Shown piece after piece: positions 1-9,661 of a stretch of DNA of 64,000 nt. The first letter of the stretch is position 1. The number at the start of each line of letters is the position of its first letter. The stretch is taken from contig NZ_LR134355.1 of assembly GCF_900637205.1 (NCBI RefSeq), positions 1,922,001-1,986,000 of the forward strand, given 5' to 3'. Made by a program: the position numbers and the translations under genes. This stretch comes from Mycolicibacterium chitae (GTDB taxonomy: Bacteria > Actinomycetota > Actinomycetes > Mycobacteriales > Mycobacteriaceae). The notes beneath the pieces are model-generated. The model was not told the origin of the DNA and made no database searches. It saw only the letters and a program-made list of their open reading frames with translations.

Positions 1-1776
1 GGTGGTGGCGGGCGCATGTCCCAGCCGACCGATCTCGGCGACAATCTGCTCGGGATCCAGCCGCACCTTGCCGCCCTTGTGCCGCACCGCCTTGTGCAGC
101 ACGCCGTGCGGGGCGTGTTCGGCGAGCAGGATGCCGTGCGGATGTTGTTGCAGTTTCTTCAGATTCAGACCGCTCCGGCGCAGGCCGAACCGGTCGCCGT
201 AGGGACCGGTGCGCAGCAGCAGATCCATCATCCGTCGGGGGGTGAATCGCAGGCCGCGCCGTTCGAACCAGTGCAGCACCGGGTTGAGCTTCTCCATCGC
301 CCCGGCCGCCAGCATGGAGACCCCCATCCGGGTGGCCAACTCCTGGAACACCTCCCACTCCTGCCGGGCCTGCCCGTAGGGCTTGACCACGGCCTCGGTG
401 GACTGGATGTACACCGACGGGCAGCAGGCCGCGAACGCCATCGGCAGGTCGTCGCGCTCGAGCATGGTGGTGCTCGGCAGGATGTAGTGCGCGTGCCGGT
501 TGGTCTCGTTGACGTAGAAGTCCAGCGACACAAGAAGATCCAGCTTGCCCAGCGCGTCGTCGAGGGCGGTGCTGTTGGGCACCGAGAGCACCGGGTTGCC
601 GGCCAGCACGAACAGCGCGCGGAGTTGCCCGGGGCCCGGGGTGGTGATCTCGTCGGCCATGACGGCGGCGGGGAACGTGTTGTGCACGGCCGGGAAGTTT
701 CCGATCCGGGAGCGTTTGGTGTCGTAGTCGAACGCGCCGGTCTTCTCGCCCATGTCCTCCAGCGGGATCACGGTGTGCGACATCAGGCTGCCGCCGGGGG
801 CGTCCAGGTTGCCGCTGACCACGTTGAGCGCGTCGATCAGGAAGCTCACCAGGGTGCCGTGATGCCCCAGGCAGGCGCCCGTGCGGCCGTAGGCGACCGC
901 GGTCCGGGCGGTGCAGAAGTCGCGGGCCAGCGCCCGGACGACGTCGGCGGGCACGCCGGTGCGGGCCGCGGTGTCCTCGGGCGGGAAATCGGCGCACAAC
1001 GCCCGCAGGGTCTCGGCCCCGGTGGACTGCGCGGCGATGGCGCGCCGATCCTCGAGGCCCTCGGCGAAGACGACCTGCAGCACCGACAGCAGCAGCCAGG
1101 CATCGGAGTCCGGTCGGACCTCGACATGCTCGTAGGCCGCGGCGGTCTCGGTGCGACGGGGGTCGACGACCACGACCCGCCCGCCGCGTTTGACGATGCC
1201 CGCCAGGTCGTCGCGGACCCGCGGCACGCGCAGCGCGCTGCCGTGTGAGATCAGCGGGTTGGCGCCGAGCATGAACAGGAAGTCGGTGCGGGGCAGGTCC
1301 GGGAACGGCAGCTGGGTGGCCGCCCCGTAGAGCAGGGCGGAGGCGACATACCGGCTGTTGATGTCCTGCGAGCCGGCCGAATACAGGTGGTTGGCGCCGA
1401 TGCGCTTCATGAAGAACCCGGACCAGATGCTGGCCGCGTAGCCGAACGCCGCCGGGTTGCCGAAGTACTGGCCGACCGCGGCACCGCCGTGCTCGGCCAG
1501 CATGCGGGTCAGGCGCGCGGCGATGTCGTCGAGTGCGACATCCCAGGACACCGGTTCGAAGCCGCCGTCGGGCCGGCGGCGCAACGGGGTCAGCACCCGG
1601 TCGGGATCGTTCTGCACCTCGGTGAACGCGATGCCCTTGGGGCAGGCGCGGCCCCGGGACAGCGGGTGGTCGTGATCCGGGCGCAGCGACACCAGGCGGT
1701 CGTTCTCGACCGTGGCGATCAGGCCGCACATCGGCTCACAGATCCGGCAGTAGGTGACCTTCTGTTCGGTGGGCAC
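1..1776 (-). CDS. Molybdopterin-dependent oxidoreductase (DMSO reductase superfamily), C-terminus cut by window edge
   Basis: 592 codons are visible and the gene runs off the left edge. The N-terminus carries a [4Fe-4S] motif (C10-x2-C13-x3-C17-x27-C45, ending in CPKG), as in formate dehydrogenase and nitrate reductase-like enzymes. It is followed by the Mo-bisMGD-binding regions, including a GANPLIS segment. Such enzymes transfer electrons between a small substrate and an iron-sulfur relay. The substrate cannot be read from the sequence, and no partner Fe-S or membrane subunit lies in the window. The start chosen is the GTG at 1776, just upstream of the first cysteine. No signal peptide or twin-arginine motif precedes it, so a cytoplasmic location is likely. 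The family is clear, the specific function is not. Confidence 0.85.
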   Translation of the reverse strand, partial: MPTEQKVTYCRICEPMCGLIATVENDRLVSLRPDHDHPLSRGRACPKGIAFTEVQNDPDRVLTPLRRRPDGGFEPVSWDVALDDIAARLTRMLAEHGGAAVGQYFGNPAAFGYAASIWSGFFMKRIGANHLYSAGSQDINSRYVASALLYGAATQLPFPDLPRTDFLFMLGANPLISHGSALRVPRVRDDLAGIVKRGGRVVVVDPRRTETAAAYEHVEVRPDSDAWLLLSVLQVVFAEGLEDRRAIAAQSTGAETLRALCADFPPEDTAARTGVPADVVRALARDFCTARTAVAYGRTGACLGHHGTLVSFLIDALNVVSGNLDAPGGSLMSHTVIPLEDMGEKTGAFDYDTKRSRIGNFPAVHNTFPAAVMADEITTPGPGQLRALFVLAGNPVLSVPNSTALDDALGKLDLLVSLDFYVNETNRHAHYILPSTTMLERDDLPMAFAACCPSVYIQSTEAVVKPYGQARQEWEVFQELATRMGVSMLAAGAMEKLNPVLHWFERRGLRFTPRRMMDLLLRTGPYGDRFGLRRSGLNLKKLQQHPHGILLAEHAPHGVLHKAVRHKGGKVRLDPEQIVAEIGRLGHAPATT

Positions 1777-1871
1777 AATCGCCCCAATCTTCTCCGGGTC
1801 CGCAGGCTGCGAACGGGCTTACCGTAACGATCACGATAACTGCCCGCGGGCCGTCGTACCCTGCAGTTGGG

Positions 1872-2999
<1,128 letters not shown>

Positions 3000-3085
3000 T
3001 TAGCCGCGCACCGCCGCCGGACCCGACACGCGCGCCGCGCGTGATCGCGTCGTTATCAACCTCTTTGGTGGCTGTGACCTTCTCG

Positions 3086-4474
3086 TTACTGCACGCCCGG
3101 CAGATCCAGCACCAGCCGCGCCCCGCCCAGCGCGCTCTGCTCGAGGCGCGCGGTGCCGCCGTGCACCTCGGCCTGCTGGGCCACCAACGCCAGCCCCAGA
3201 CCCGAACCCGAGCGCGAGGCCGTCGACCCGCGGGAGAACCGCTCGAACACCTCGGCGCGTTCGGCCTCGGGTACCCCGGACCCGTTGTCGTCGACGGTGA
3301 TCTGCACCCCGGTGGCCGAACTGATGGCATCGAGGCGCACCTCGGTGGCCCCGCCGTGTTTGACCGCGTTGGCGATCGCGTTGTCGATGACCAGCCGCAA
3401 CCCGGCCGGCAGACCGACCATCAGCACCGTGGTGGTGGCGGCCAGCGACACCTGCAGATCGGGGTAGCTGCGTTCGGCGTCGTGCGCGGCGCGGTCCAGG
3501 ATCTCGGTGATGTCGCACGGCACGAAGTCGTCGGCGGTGGTCAGCTGGCCCTGCGCGAGGCGCTCGAGGGCCCACAGCGTGGTCTCGATGCGGCTCTGCG
3601 TGCGCATCACGTCGCCGACGAGTTCCTGGCGCGCCTCGGCGGGCATGTCGAGGGTGGACAGCACCTCGAGGTTGGTCCGCATCGCGGTCAGCGGGGTGCG
3701 CAACTCGTGCGAGGCCGCGGCGGCGAAGTCGCGGGCCGACTCGAGGGCGGCCTTGGTGCGTTCCTGCTCCTTGCCGATCCGGTCGAGCATGCCCTCGACG
3801 GCCTCGCCGATCTCCACGGCCTCCCACACGCCGCGCACTTGGACCTCGTCGGGCGTGGACTGGGCGTTGATGGCGCGGGCCTGCTGGGCCAACCGACGGA
3901 ACGGGGTGATCATCACCAGCGAGATGACCCAGCCCACCACCAGCGTGGTGAGGATCAGGCTGCCGCAGATGAGCATGACCCGCGTGTGCAGCGCGTCGAT
4001 CCGGTCCTGGGTCTCCTGCAGCGGCGAACCCAGCGCGATGGACGCGGGCCCCACCTGGAAGGTGCGGACCCGGTAGTCGACGCCGTCGATCGTGGTGTTG
4101 GTGTAGCCGTCCTCGAACTCGGGCAGCACCACGTTGCTGGGCGTGGAGACCGTCACCCGCCCGATGCGCGCGGTGCGGACCAGGTCACCCTCCTCGAGCG
4201 GGTCATCGGCGGCCGACGGTGGCGGCGCGGTGAGGATGTTGCTGAAGTCGCCCAGGCTGCTCACCGAGTCCAGGCGCCGGTCGAGCTGGCTGTACTGGTC
4301 GTTGATGATGCCGAACCAGACCCACCCGCCGATGATCAGGATGGTGCCGATCACCCCGGCCATCGCCGCGATCACGATGGTGCGCAGCGACAGGATGCGC
4401 TTGGGCAGCCCGAACAGCCAGACCAGGACGCCCTTGGATTCGGCCGGTGGTGTCGCTGCGTTCATGCTGGCCAT
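3086..4474 (-). CDS. prrB: PrrB-like sensor histidine kinase
   Basis: 462 aa. A transmembrane segment at about 33-55, an extracytoplasmic loop, and a second one at about 166-190 lead into a HAMP domain. The dimerisation/phosphoacceptor domain has His256 (ASHELRTP), and the HATPase_c domain has an N box near 365-375 (NAIANAVKHGG) and G boxes (DDNGSG, GSGLGL). The phosphoacceptor and ATPase regions match M. tuberculosis PrrB closely from memory, while the sensor loop differs. In PrrAB operons prrA lies directly upstream, but here the upstream neighbour is the P-type ATPase and no response regulator is in the window. It may therefore be a paralogue or an orphan kinase. An alternative ATG lies three codons downstream. 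Confidence 0.85.
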   Translation of the reverse strand: MASMNAATPPAESKGVLVWLFGLPKRILSLRTIVIAAMAGVIGTILIIGGWVWFGIINDQYSQLDRRLDSVSSLGDFSNILTAPPPSAADDPLEEGDLVRTARIGRVTVSTPSNVVLPEFEDGYTNTTIDGVDYRVRTFQVGPASIALGSPLQETQDRIDALHTRVMLICGSLILTTLVVGWVISLVMITPFRRLAQQARAINAQSTPDEVQVRGVWEAVEIGEAVEGMLDRIGKEQERTKAALESARDFAAAASHELRTPLTAMRTNLEVLSTLDMPAEARQELVGDVMRTQSRIETTLWALERLAQGQLTTADDFVPCDITEILDRAAHDAERSYPDLQVSLAATTTVLMVGLPAGLRLVIDNAIANAVKHGGATEVRLDAISSATGVQITVDDNGSGVPEAERAEVFERFSRGSTASRSGSGLGLALVAQQAEVHGGTARLEQSALGGARLVLDLPGVQ

Positions 4475-4525
4475 CTTGCCTCACCTGGTGGGCGCTGATC
4501 TGCGGCGAAACGCCGAGTCGGGCAG

Positions 4526-6470
4526 TCACCGCTCTCGGCTCGCCGGCCAGGCCGCGCCGCGCAGAAGCCGCAGACCGTTGAGCCCGACGAGGATGGTGGA
4601 GCCTTCGTGGCCGGCGACTCCGAGCGGTAGCGGTAGATGCCCGAACAGGTCCCACGCCACCAGGACGACGATGAACGTCGCGGCGATGGTCAGGTTGGCG
4701 ATCACGAACCGGCGCGCCCGGCGCGCCATCGCGACGACGGCCGGCAGGGTCGACAGATCGTCGCGAGTGATGACGACATCGGCGGTGTCCAGCGCCAGGT
4801 CGGAGCCCGTGCGGCCCATGGCGACCCCCACGGTGGCCGCGGCCATGGCCGGCGCGTCGTTCACCCCGTCACCGACGAACATGGCCCGGCCGCCGTGCGC
4901 CTGCAGGTCGGTGACCGCCGCGAGTTTGTCCTGGGGCAACAACTCGGCGCGGACGTCGGTGATGCCCGACTGGGCGGCCAGAGTCGCCGCCGCTCGCGAG
5001 TTGTCGCCGGTGAGCAGGATCGGCCGGGCCCCGGTCAGCGCGGTCAGGTCGGCCACCGCGTCCGCGGCGTCGTCGCGGACCCGGTCGGTCAGCCCGAGCA
5101 CACCCACGACGGTGCCGTCGATGCGGACGACGACGCCCGTGTGGCCGACTCGCTCGAACTCGCCGACGATCTCCCGCGCCGGCGCGTCGTCGGCGCCGAG
5201 CAGGGCGGGGCTGCCGACCTCGATCACCTTGTCGCCGAGGCGAGTTCGGACGCCGCGCCCGGGGGGCGGAGCTGAACTCGGCGACGGGCTCCAGCGCCAG
5301 GTCGGCGTCCCGCGCGGCGGTCACGATGGCGCGGGCCACGGGGTGCTCGGACGGGTGCTCGGCGGAAGCGGTGAGCCTGAGCAGTTCGGTGGCGCCGATA
5401 CCGGCCAGCCGCCGGATCTGTACCAGGCGCGGGGCGCCCTCGGTGAGGGTGCCGGTCTTGTCCAGCGCGACATGGGTGATGGTGCCGAGCTTTTCGAGCA
5501 CCACCGCGGATTTCACCAGTACCCCGTGCCGGCCGGCGTTGGCGATCGCCGAGAGCATCGGCGGCATCGTGGACAGCACCAACGCGCACGGCGACGCGAC
5601 GATCATGAACGTCATCGCGCGCAGCAGCGTCGACTCCAGGTCCGCGCCCAGCAGCAGCGGGATCGTGAACAGGGCGACGGTGGCGGCGACCATGCCCACC
5701 GAGTACCGCTGCTCGACCTTCTCGATGAACAACTGCATCCTGGCCTTGCTCGCGCTGGCCTCGGCGACCATCGCGACGATGCGGGCGATCACCATGTCGG
5801 CGGCCGGACGCGACACCCGGACCCGAAGGGTGCCGGTGCCGTTGACCGTGCCGGCGAAGACCTCGTCGCCCGGCTGCTTGGTTACCGGCAGCGGTTCGCC
5901 GGTGATGGTGGCCTGATCCACTTCGCCGGCGCCGGCCAGGACGACGCCATCGCCACCGATGCGTTCGCCAGGCCGGATGATCAGGACGTCGCCGACGTCC
6001 AGCGTCGCGGTGTCCACCGTCTGCTCCGCACCGGATTCGGTGAGCCGCTGCGCGGTCTCGGGGGCCAGATCCAGCAGGCCGTGCACCGAATCCTCGGTGC
6101 GCTTGGTGGCCACGGCCTCGAGGGCGCCCGAGGTGGCGAAGATGAGGATGAGCAGGGCACCGTCGAAGACCTGTCCGATGGCCGCGGCGCCGACCGCGGC
6201 GACCACCATCAGCAGATCGACGTCAAGAACCTTGTTCCGCAGAGCCTTCAGCCCCGCCAACCCGGGTTGCCAGCCGCCCGACAGATAGCAGCCCAGGTAC
6301 AACGCCCAGTACACCGGAGCGGGCGCGCCGGCCAGTTGCGCGAGCAGGCCCACGAGGAACAGTGCTGCGGCGAGTTGCGCCCACCGGACCTCGGGGAGCT
6401 CCCAGGCGCTCGATCGCCGCCCGCGATCGACGGCGGAGGCGGGCGCGAGCGCTGGCGTTTCGATGACCAC
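4526..6470 (-). pseudogene. P1B-4-type metal-exporting ATPase (CtpD/CtpJ-like), interrupted by a +1 frameshift
   Basis: Together the two reading frames give a complete P-type ATPase: transmembrane helices, TGEP actuator motif, SPC metal motif in the core helix, DKTGT phosphorylation motif, nucleotide domain with SEHPVA, GDGVND hinge, and a final helix with HEGST. SPC plus HEGST marks the P1B-4 subgroup (Co/Ni/Fe/Zn efflux). The frame breaks in a six-G run at 5261-5266: one C fewer on the coding strand restores EFSSAP-GRGVRTRLGDKV. It is therefore either a fresh pseudogene, a sequencing error, or slippage. The start is uncertain. An upstream start at 6527 would cover the operator palindrome, so the GTG at 6470 is preferred. 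It is divergent from the ArsR-type sensor, as in ctpJ-nmtR. Confidence 0.85.
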
Positions 6471-6478
6471 CTTGGAAG

Positions 6479-6504
6479 CGTACCTGCGAATGCACGCAGG
6501 TACG
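6479..6504. promoter_or_regulatory. Palindromic operator between metal ATPase and ArsR gene
   Basis: Perfect 10-bp inverted repeat CGTACCTGCG / CGCAGGTACG separated by AATGCA. The octamer CGAATGCA occurs at 6487-6494 and again at 6503-6510. It lies between the divergent metal-ATPase and ArsR genes, the expected place for an ArsR-family operator that represses both until metal binds. The palindrome is seen directly; the binding role is inferred. Confidence 0.6.
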
Positions 6505-6543
6505 AATGCAGCTGAGCAGACGATCACTCAGTAAGCTGGTGGC

Positions 6544-6906
6544 ATGCACACGTCGCTGCCGGACTTCCAGATGCCGAACGAGGAGCAGGTGCACCTGGCT
6601 GCCGAAACGTTCCGGATGCTGAGCGATCCGACCCGGATTCGGGTGCTCTGGGCGCTGCTGCAGGGTGAGTCGTCAGTGGCGTGCCTGGCCGAACTGGCCG
6701 AGGTCGCGCCCACGGTGGTCAGCCAGCACCTGGCCAAGCTGCGGTTGGCGGGCCTGGTCAAGGGCCGTCGCGAAGGTACCTTCGTCTACTACTCGGCGGC
6801 CGACCAGCACGTCCAGCGACTGCTGAGCCACGCCCTGTTCCATGCCGACCACTTCGACGCCGACCACTTCGACGCCGGCCACGCCGAAACCGCGAAGGCC
6901 CGCTGA
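6544..6906 (+). CDS. ArsR/SmtB-family metal-sensing repressor (CzrA/NmtR type)
   Basis: 120 aa. Winged-helix DNA-binding core with the recognition helix around residues 55-69 (VAPTVVSQHLAKLR). The C-terminal alpha-5 helix carries Asp87, His89, His100 and His103. This D-x-H-x10-H-x2-H spacing is the same as the alpha-5 metal site of CzrA and NmtR, which sense Zn, Co or Ni. The tail is enriched in His and Asp (HADHFDADHFDAGH) and may add ligands. No alpha-3 Cys pair of the SmtB/CmtR kind is seen. It is divergently placed to the P1B-4 ATPase with the palindrome between them, so it most likely represses the exporter and itself. The exact metal cannot be decided. Confidence 0.88.
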   Translation: MHTSLPDFQMPNEEQVHLAAETFRMLSDPTRIRVLWALLQGESSVACLAELAEVAPTVVSQHLAKLRLAGLVKGRREGTFVYYSAADQHVQRLLSHALFHADHFDADHFDAGHAETAKAR

Positions 6907-6917
6907 CCCGCGGTTCG

Positions 6918-7271
6918 TCACACGTGGACGTTGCGCTGCCCCACGGCGTTGCGCAGGCCGGAGCAGTTGTAGCAGCCCACGCAGCCGACACAGTTGGTGC
7001 AGCGGGCACAGCCCAGACACGCCACACACGTGCGGCAGGCGAAACAGCCCACGCAGCCGATGCATCCGAGGATCGCGAATGACAGCGTGGTCATGGCGCT
7101 GACGGCGATCGCGGCGCTGCTGGCGGTCGCCACCGAGCCGACGACGCCGGCGCTGGTGACGGTGGCGACCGAGCCCGCGACACCCGCACTGCGGGCGGTG
7201 GCCACCGACCCGGCCAACCCGGCGCTGGCCTCGGTCGCTGTGGAACGGACGACACCTCGCGACGCTGCCAT
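6918..7271 (-). CDS. Small protein with 12 cysteines spaced every third residue (CxxC ladder)
   Basis: 117 aa, not recognised. Residues 12-59 are four 12-residue repeats of the type ATxxSAGxxGSV. Then comes MTTLSFAILG, and residues 70-103 hold 12 cysteines, each exactly three residues apart (GCIGCVGCFACRTC and so on), followed by a short tail. Eleven overlapping CxxC units suggest metal or Fe-S binding or redox chemistry. It begins 14 nt after the SDR stop, on the same strand as the peptide-transporter run, and ends 12 nt from the convergent ArsR gene. An alternative start is GTG 7277. No strong Shine-Dalgarno is visible. The reading frame stays open upstream as a shadow of the SDR gene, so expression is unproven. 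The strict periodicity in this frame is the main support. Confidence 0.55.
   Translation of the reverse strand: MAASRGVVRSTATEASAGLAGSVATARSAGVAGSVATVTSAGVVGSVATASSAAIAVSAMTTLSFAILGCIGCVGCFACRTCVACLGCARCTNCVGCVGCYNCSGLRNAVGQRNVHV
6963..7064 (-). repeat. 9-nt periodic repeat encoding the cysteine ladder
   Basis: Twelve Cys codons (TGC/TGT on the minus strand) occur every 9 nt without a gap. The two residues in between vary (IG, VG, FA, RT, VA, LG, AR, TN, VG, VG, YN). Only the cysteine positions are fully constant, which looks like selection at the protein level more than recent DNA duplication. Confidence 0.75.
7095..7238 (-). repeat. Four 36-nt repeats encoding 12-residue Ala/Ser/Gly/Val units
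   Basis: Four units of 12 codons each (ATEASAGLAGSV, ATARSAGVAGSV, ATVTSAGVVGSV, ATASSAAIAVSA) lie in the N-terminal half of the cysteine-ladder protein. The last is the most diverged. The units are small-residue rich, with the hydrophobic positions conserved. Confidence 0.7.
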
Positions 7272-7285
7272 GGGCACGAGGCTAC

Positions 7286-8050
7286 TCAGCCGGCGCCCTT
7301 GCCGTTGTCGACTCGGTACACCGAACCGTGGATGGCCGCGGCGTCGTCGCTGGCCAAAAACGCGATGGCCTTGGCCACGTCGACCGGGTCCATCATTCCG
7401 CGGGGCGCGGCGATGCGCATGATCAGGTTCCAGTCCGCGTTCTCGGGCGCGGCGAACTCGGTGACCTGCGGCGTGGACATCCCGCCCGGGCACACGACGT
7501 TGACCCGCAGCCGCTCGGCGGTGAACTCGACGGCGAGTGCGCGGGTCAGGCCGACGATGCCGTGCTTGGCGGCGCAGTACCCCGACGAGTACACCTCGCC
7601 CTCGAGGCCGGCGACCGACGACACGTTGACGATGTTGCCGCCGGCGGCCAGCAGGTGCGGCAGGGCGGCCCGGCACAGGTGGAACGGTCCGGTCAGGTTG
7701 ACCGCGAGGTCGTCGTCCCAGTCCTGATCGGTCATGGTCAGGGTGTGCCGCATCTGGTGGTACCCGGCGGCGTTCACCAGCACATCGAGGCGACCGAACT
7801 CGGCCACGCACTGCTCGACGGCGTCGCGGCACGCCTGCGGGCGGCCGATGTCGAACGAGGCGTGCCTACCGCCCGGGACATCGGCGAAGACCGCGGCCAT
7901 CCGCTCGGCGTCGCGGGCGATGCCGAACACCGTGGCGCCGCGCTCGGCGAACAGTTTCGCCGTCGCCGCGCCGAGTCCCGAGGAGACGCCGGTGATCAGG
8001 GCCACCTTGCCGGCCAGCGGCTGGTACCCCAGGGGCTGATACGAAGTCAT
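7286..8050 (-). CDS. Short-chain dehydrogenase/reductase (SDR)
   Basis: 254 aa classical SDR. The cofactor motif TGVSSGLG (residues about 20-27), the NAAG motif, the Ser of NVSSVAG and the YCAAK catalytic Tyr/Lys pair are all present. It reduces or oxidises a carbonyl or hydroxyl group with NAD(P)(H); the substrate is unknown. The gene follows the fused ABC ATPase by 12 nt on the same strand and probably shares its transcript, so a role in processing the imported solute is possible but not shown. The cysteine-ladder ORF follows 14 nt downstream. Confidence 0.88.
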   Translation of the reverse strand: MTSYQPLGYQPLAGKVALITGVSSGLGAATAKLFAERGATVFGIARDAERMAAVFADVPGGRHASFDIGRPQACRDAVEQCVAEFGRLDVLVNAAGYHQMRHTLTMTDQDWDDDLAVNLTGPFHLCRAALPHLLAAGGNIVNVSSVAGLEGEVYSSGYCAAKHGIVGLTRALAVEFTAERLRVNVVCPGGMSTPQVTEFAAPENADWNLIMRIAAPRGMMDPVDVAKAIAFLASDDAAAIHGSVYRVDNGKGAG

Positions 8051-8062
8051 CGCTGCACCTTC

Positions 8063-9661
8063 TCATGCCGCGCCGGCGCCGCGCGGACGCGCCGGGGGGA
8101 CCGCCGCCAGCAGCGCGCGGGTGTAGTCGGCGTCGGGGTGTGCGAACAACTCGGCGGCCGGCCGGTACTCCACGGCGCGCCCGTCGCGCAGGACCAGCAC
8201 GTCGTGGCTCATCCGCTGCACGACCGCCAGGTCGTGGGCGATGAACAGATAGGTCAGGCCCAGGTCGCGCTGCAGGTCGGCCAGTAGGTCGAGCACCCGG
8301 TCCTGCACCGAGACGTCGAGGGAGGCCGTGGACTCGTCGAGGATCAGCAGATCGGGTTCGACGGCCACGGCGCGGGCGATGCTGACCCGCTGCCGTTGAC
8401 CGCCCGACAGCTCGTGCGGATAGCGGGACGCGAATTCCGGTGTGAGCCCGACGAGTTCGAGCAGCTCGCCGACCCGGGCGGCGCGGCCCCGCTTGCCGTC
8501 GGCCAGCCCGTGCACCCGCAGCGGCTCGGCGATCGCGGCGGCGACCGTCCGGCGCGGGTTCAGCGACGAGAACGGATCCTGGAACACCATGCTGATCCGC
8601 CGGCGCATCGACCGGTCGGCCACGTCGACGCCGTCCAGCGTCGCCGTGCCGGCGGCGGGGCGCACCAGGGTGGTCAGCGCCGCGGCCACCGTCGACTTGC
8701 CCGAGCCGGATTCGCCGACCAGGCCCAGGGTGGTGCCGCGGCGGATCCGGAACGAAAGATCCTGGACGGCACGCACATCGGAGCGGCCCCGCGGCGTCTC
8801 GGCGGTGAACGTCACGTCGAGGCCGGCGACCTCCAACAGCACCGGAGCCTCGGCCACGGGCGGGGGCCCGTCGGCGCCGATCAGCGGCCGCGCCTCGAGC
8901 AGTTCGCGGGTGTAGGGCTGCCGGGGGTGGTCGAACACGTCGAGCACCGGCGCCTGCTCCACGGCCTCGCCCGCCTGCAACACCGTGACGTCGTCGGCGA
9001 CCTGCCCGATGACCCCGAGGTCGTGGCTGATCCACACCACGGCGGTGCCGAAGTCGCGCTGCAACTCCCGCACCAGGTCGATGATCTGCGCCTGGGTGGT
9101 CACGTCCAGGGCGGTGGTGGGCTCGTCGGCGATCAGCAGTTCGGGATCGCAGGCCAGTGCGATGGCGATCATCACCCGCTGGCGCTGCCCGCCGGAGAGC
9201 TGATGCGGGTAGGAGTGCAGCCGCGCCGACGGATCCGGCAGGCCGACGGCCTCCAGCAATTCCAGCGCCCGCGAGCGCGCCCCGCGCCGGGTCGAACCCC
9301 GGTGGGCCTCCAGCGATTCGGTGATCTGTCGCTCCAGCGTCAGCAGCGGGTTCAGGGAGGTGCCCGGGTCCTGGAACACGAAGCCGATGCGCCCGCCGTG
9401 CACACCACGCAGCACCCGCGCCGACGCGCCGACCAGTTGGGTCTGCGGCGTCCCGGCCAGCACGGCGCTGCCCGTGACGACGGCACCGGGGGCGTCGAGC
9501 AGACCGGTGGCCGCGAGCGCGGTCATGGACTTGCCGGAACCGGATTCGCCGACGATGCCGAGGGTCTGCTCCCGCGCCACGGACATCGACACCCCGCCGA
9601 CGATCTCGCGCCTACCGATGCGCACCCGCAGATCGGTGACGTTCAGCACGGGCGCGCTCAT
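8063..9661 (-). CDS. Fused dual-ATPase subunit of peptide/nickel-type ABC importer (DppD-DppF type)
   Basis: 532 aa with two complete ABC domains. Each has a Walker A GESGSGKS, an LSGGQRQR signature and a Walker B (LLIADEPT in the first, LLILDEST in the second). E. coli Dpp/Opp use two separate ATPase proteins; mycobacterial systems often fuse them, as here. It energises uptake of short peptides or similar solutes through the two permeases encoded upstream. The ATG at 9661 overlaps the permease stop codon (ATGA), which indicates translational coupling. The reading frame is open further upstream but only as a shadow of the permease gene. Confidence 0.92.
   Translation of the reverse strand: MSAPVLNVTDLRVRIGRREIVGGVSMSVAREQTLGIVGESGSGKSMTALAATGLLDAPGAVVTGSAVLAGTPQTQLVGASARVLRGVHGGRIGFVFQDPGTSLNPLLTLERQITESLEAHRGSTRRGARSRALELLEAVGLPDPSARLHSYPHQLSGGQRQRVMIAIALACDPELLIADEPTTALDVTTQAQIIDLVRELQRDFGTAVVWISHDLGVIGQVADDVTVLQAGEAVEQAPVLDVFDHPRQPYTRELLEARPLIGADGPPPVAEAPVLLEVAGLDVTFTAETPRGRSDVRAVQDLSFRIRRGTTLGLVGESGSGKSTVAAALTTLVRPAAGTATLDGVDVADRSMRRRISMVFQDPFSSLNPRRTVAAAIAEPLRVHGLADGKRGRAARVGELLELVGLTPEFASRYPHELSGGQRQRVSIARAVAVEPDLLILDESTASLDVSVQDRVLDLLADLQRDLGLTYLFIAHDLAVVQRMSHDVLVLRDGRAVEYRPAAELFAHPDADYTRALLAAVPPARPRGAGAA

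Noticed and set aside
16..1248. 410-aa open frame on the plus strand
   Set aside because: Shadow of the molybdopterin oxidoreductase on the other strand; low-complexity Gly/Arg/His composition and no known motif.
1831..1860. Short GCCCGCGGGC palindrome between the oxidoreductase and Ag85 genes
   Set aside because: Only 10 bp in GC-rich DNA with no U-run; not called a terminator.
6994..7422. Plus-strand frame opposite the cysteine-ladder gene
   Set aside because: Has no periodic conservation of a functional residue; the regular pattern appears only in the minus-strand frame as cysteine codons.
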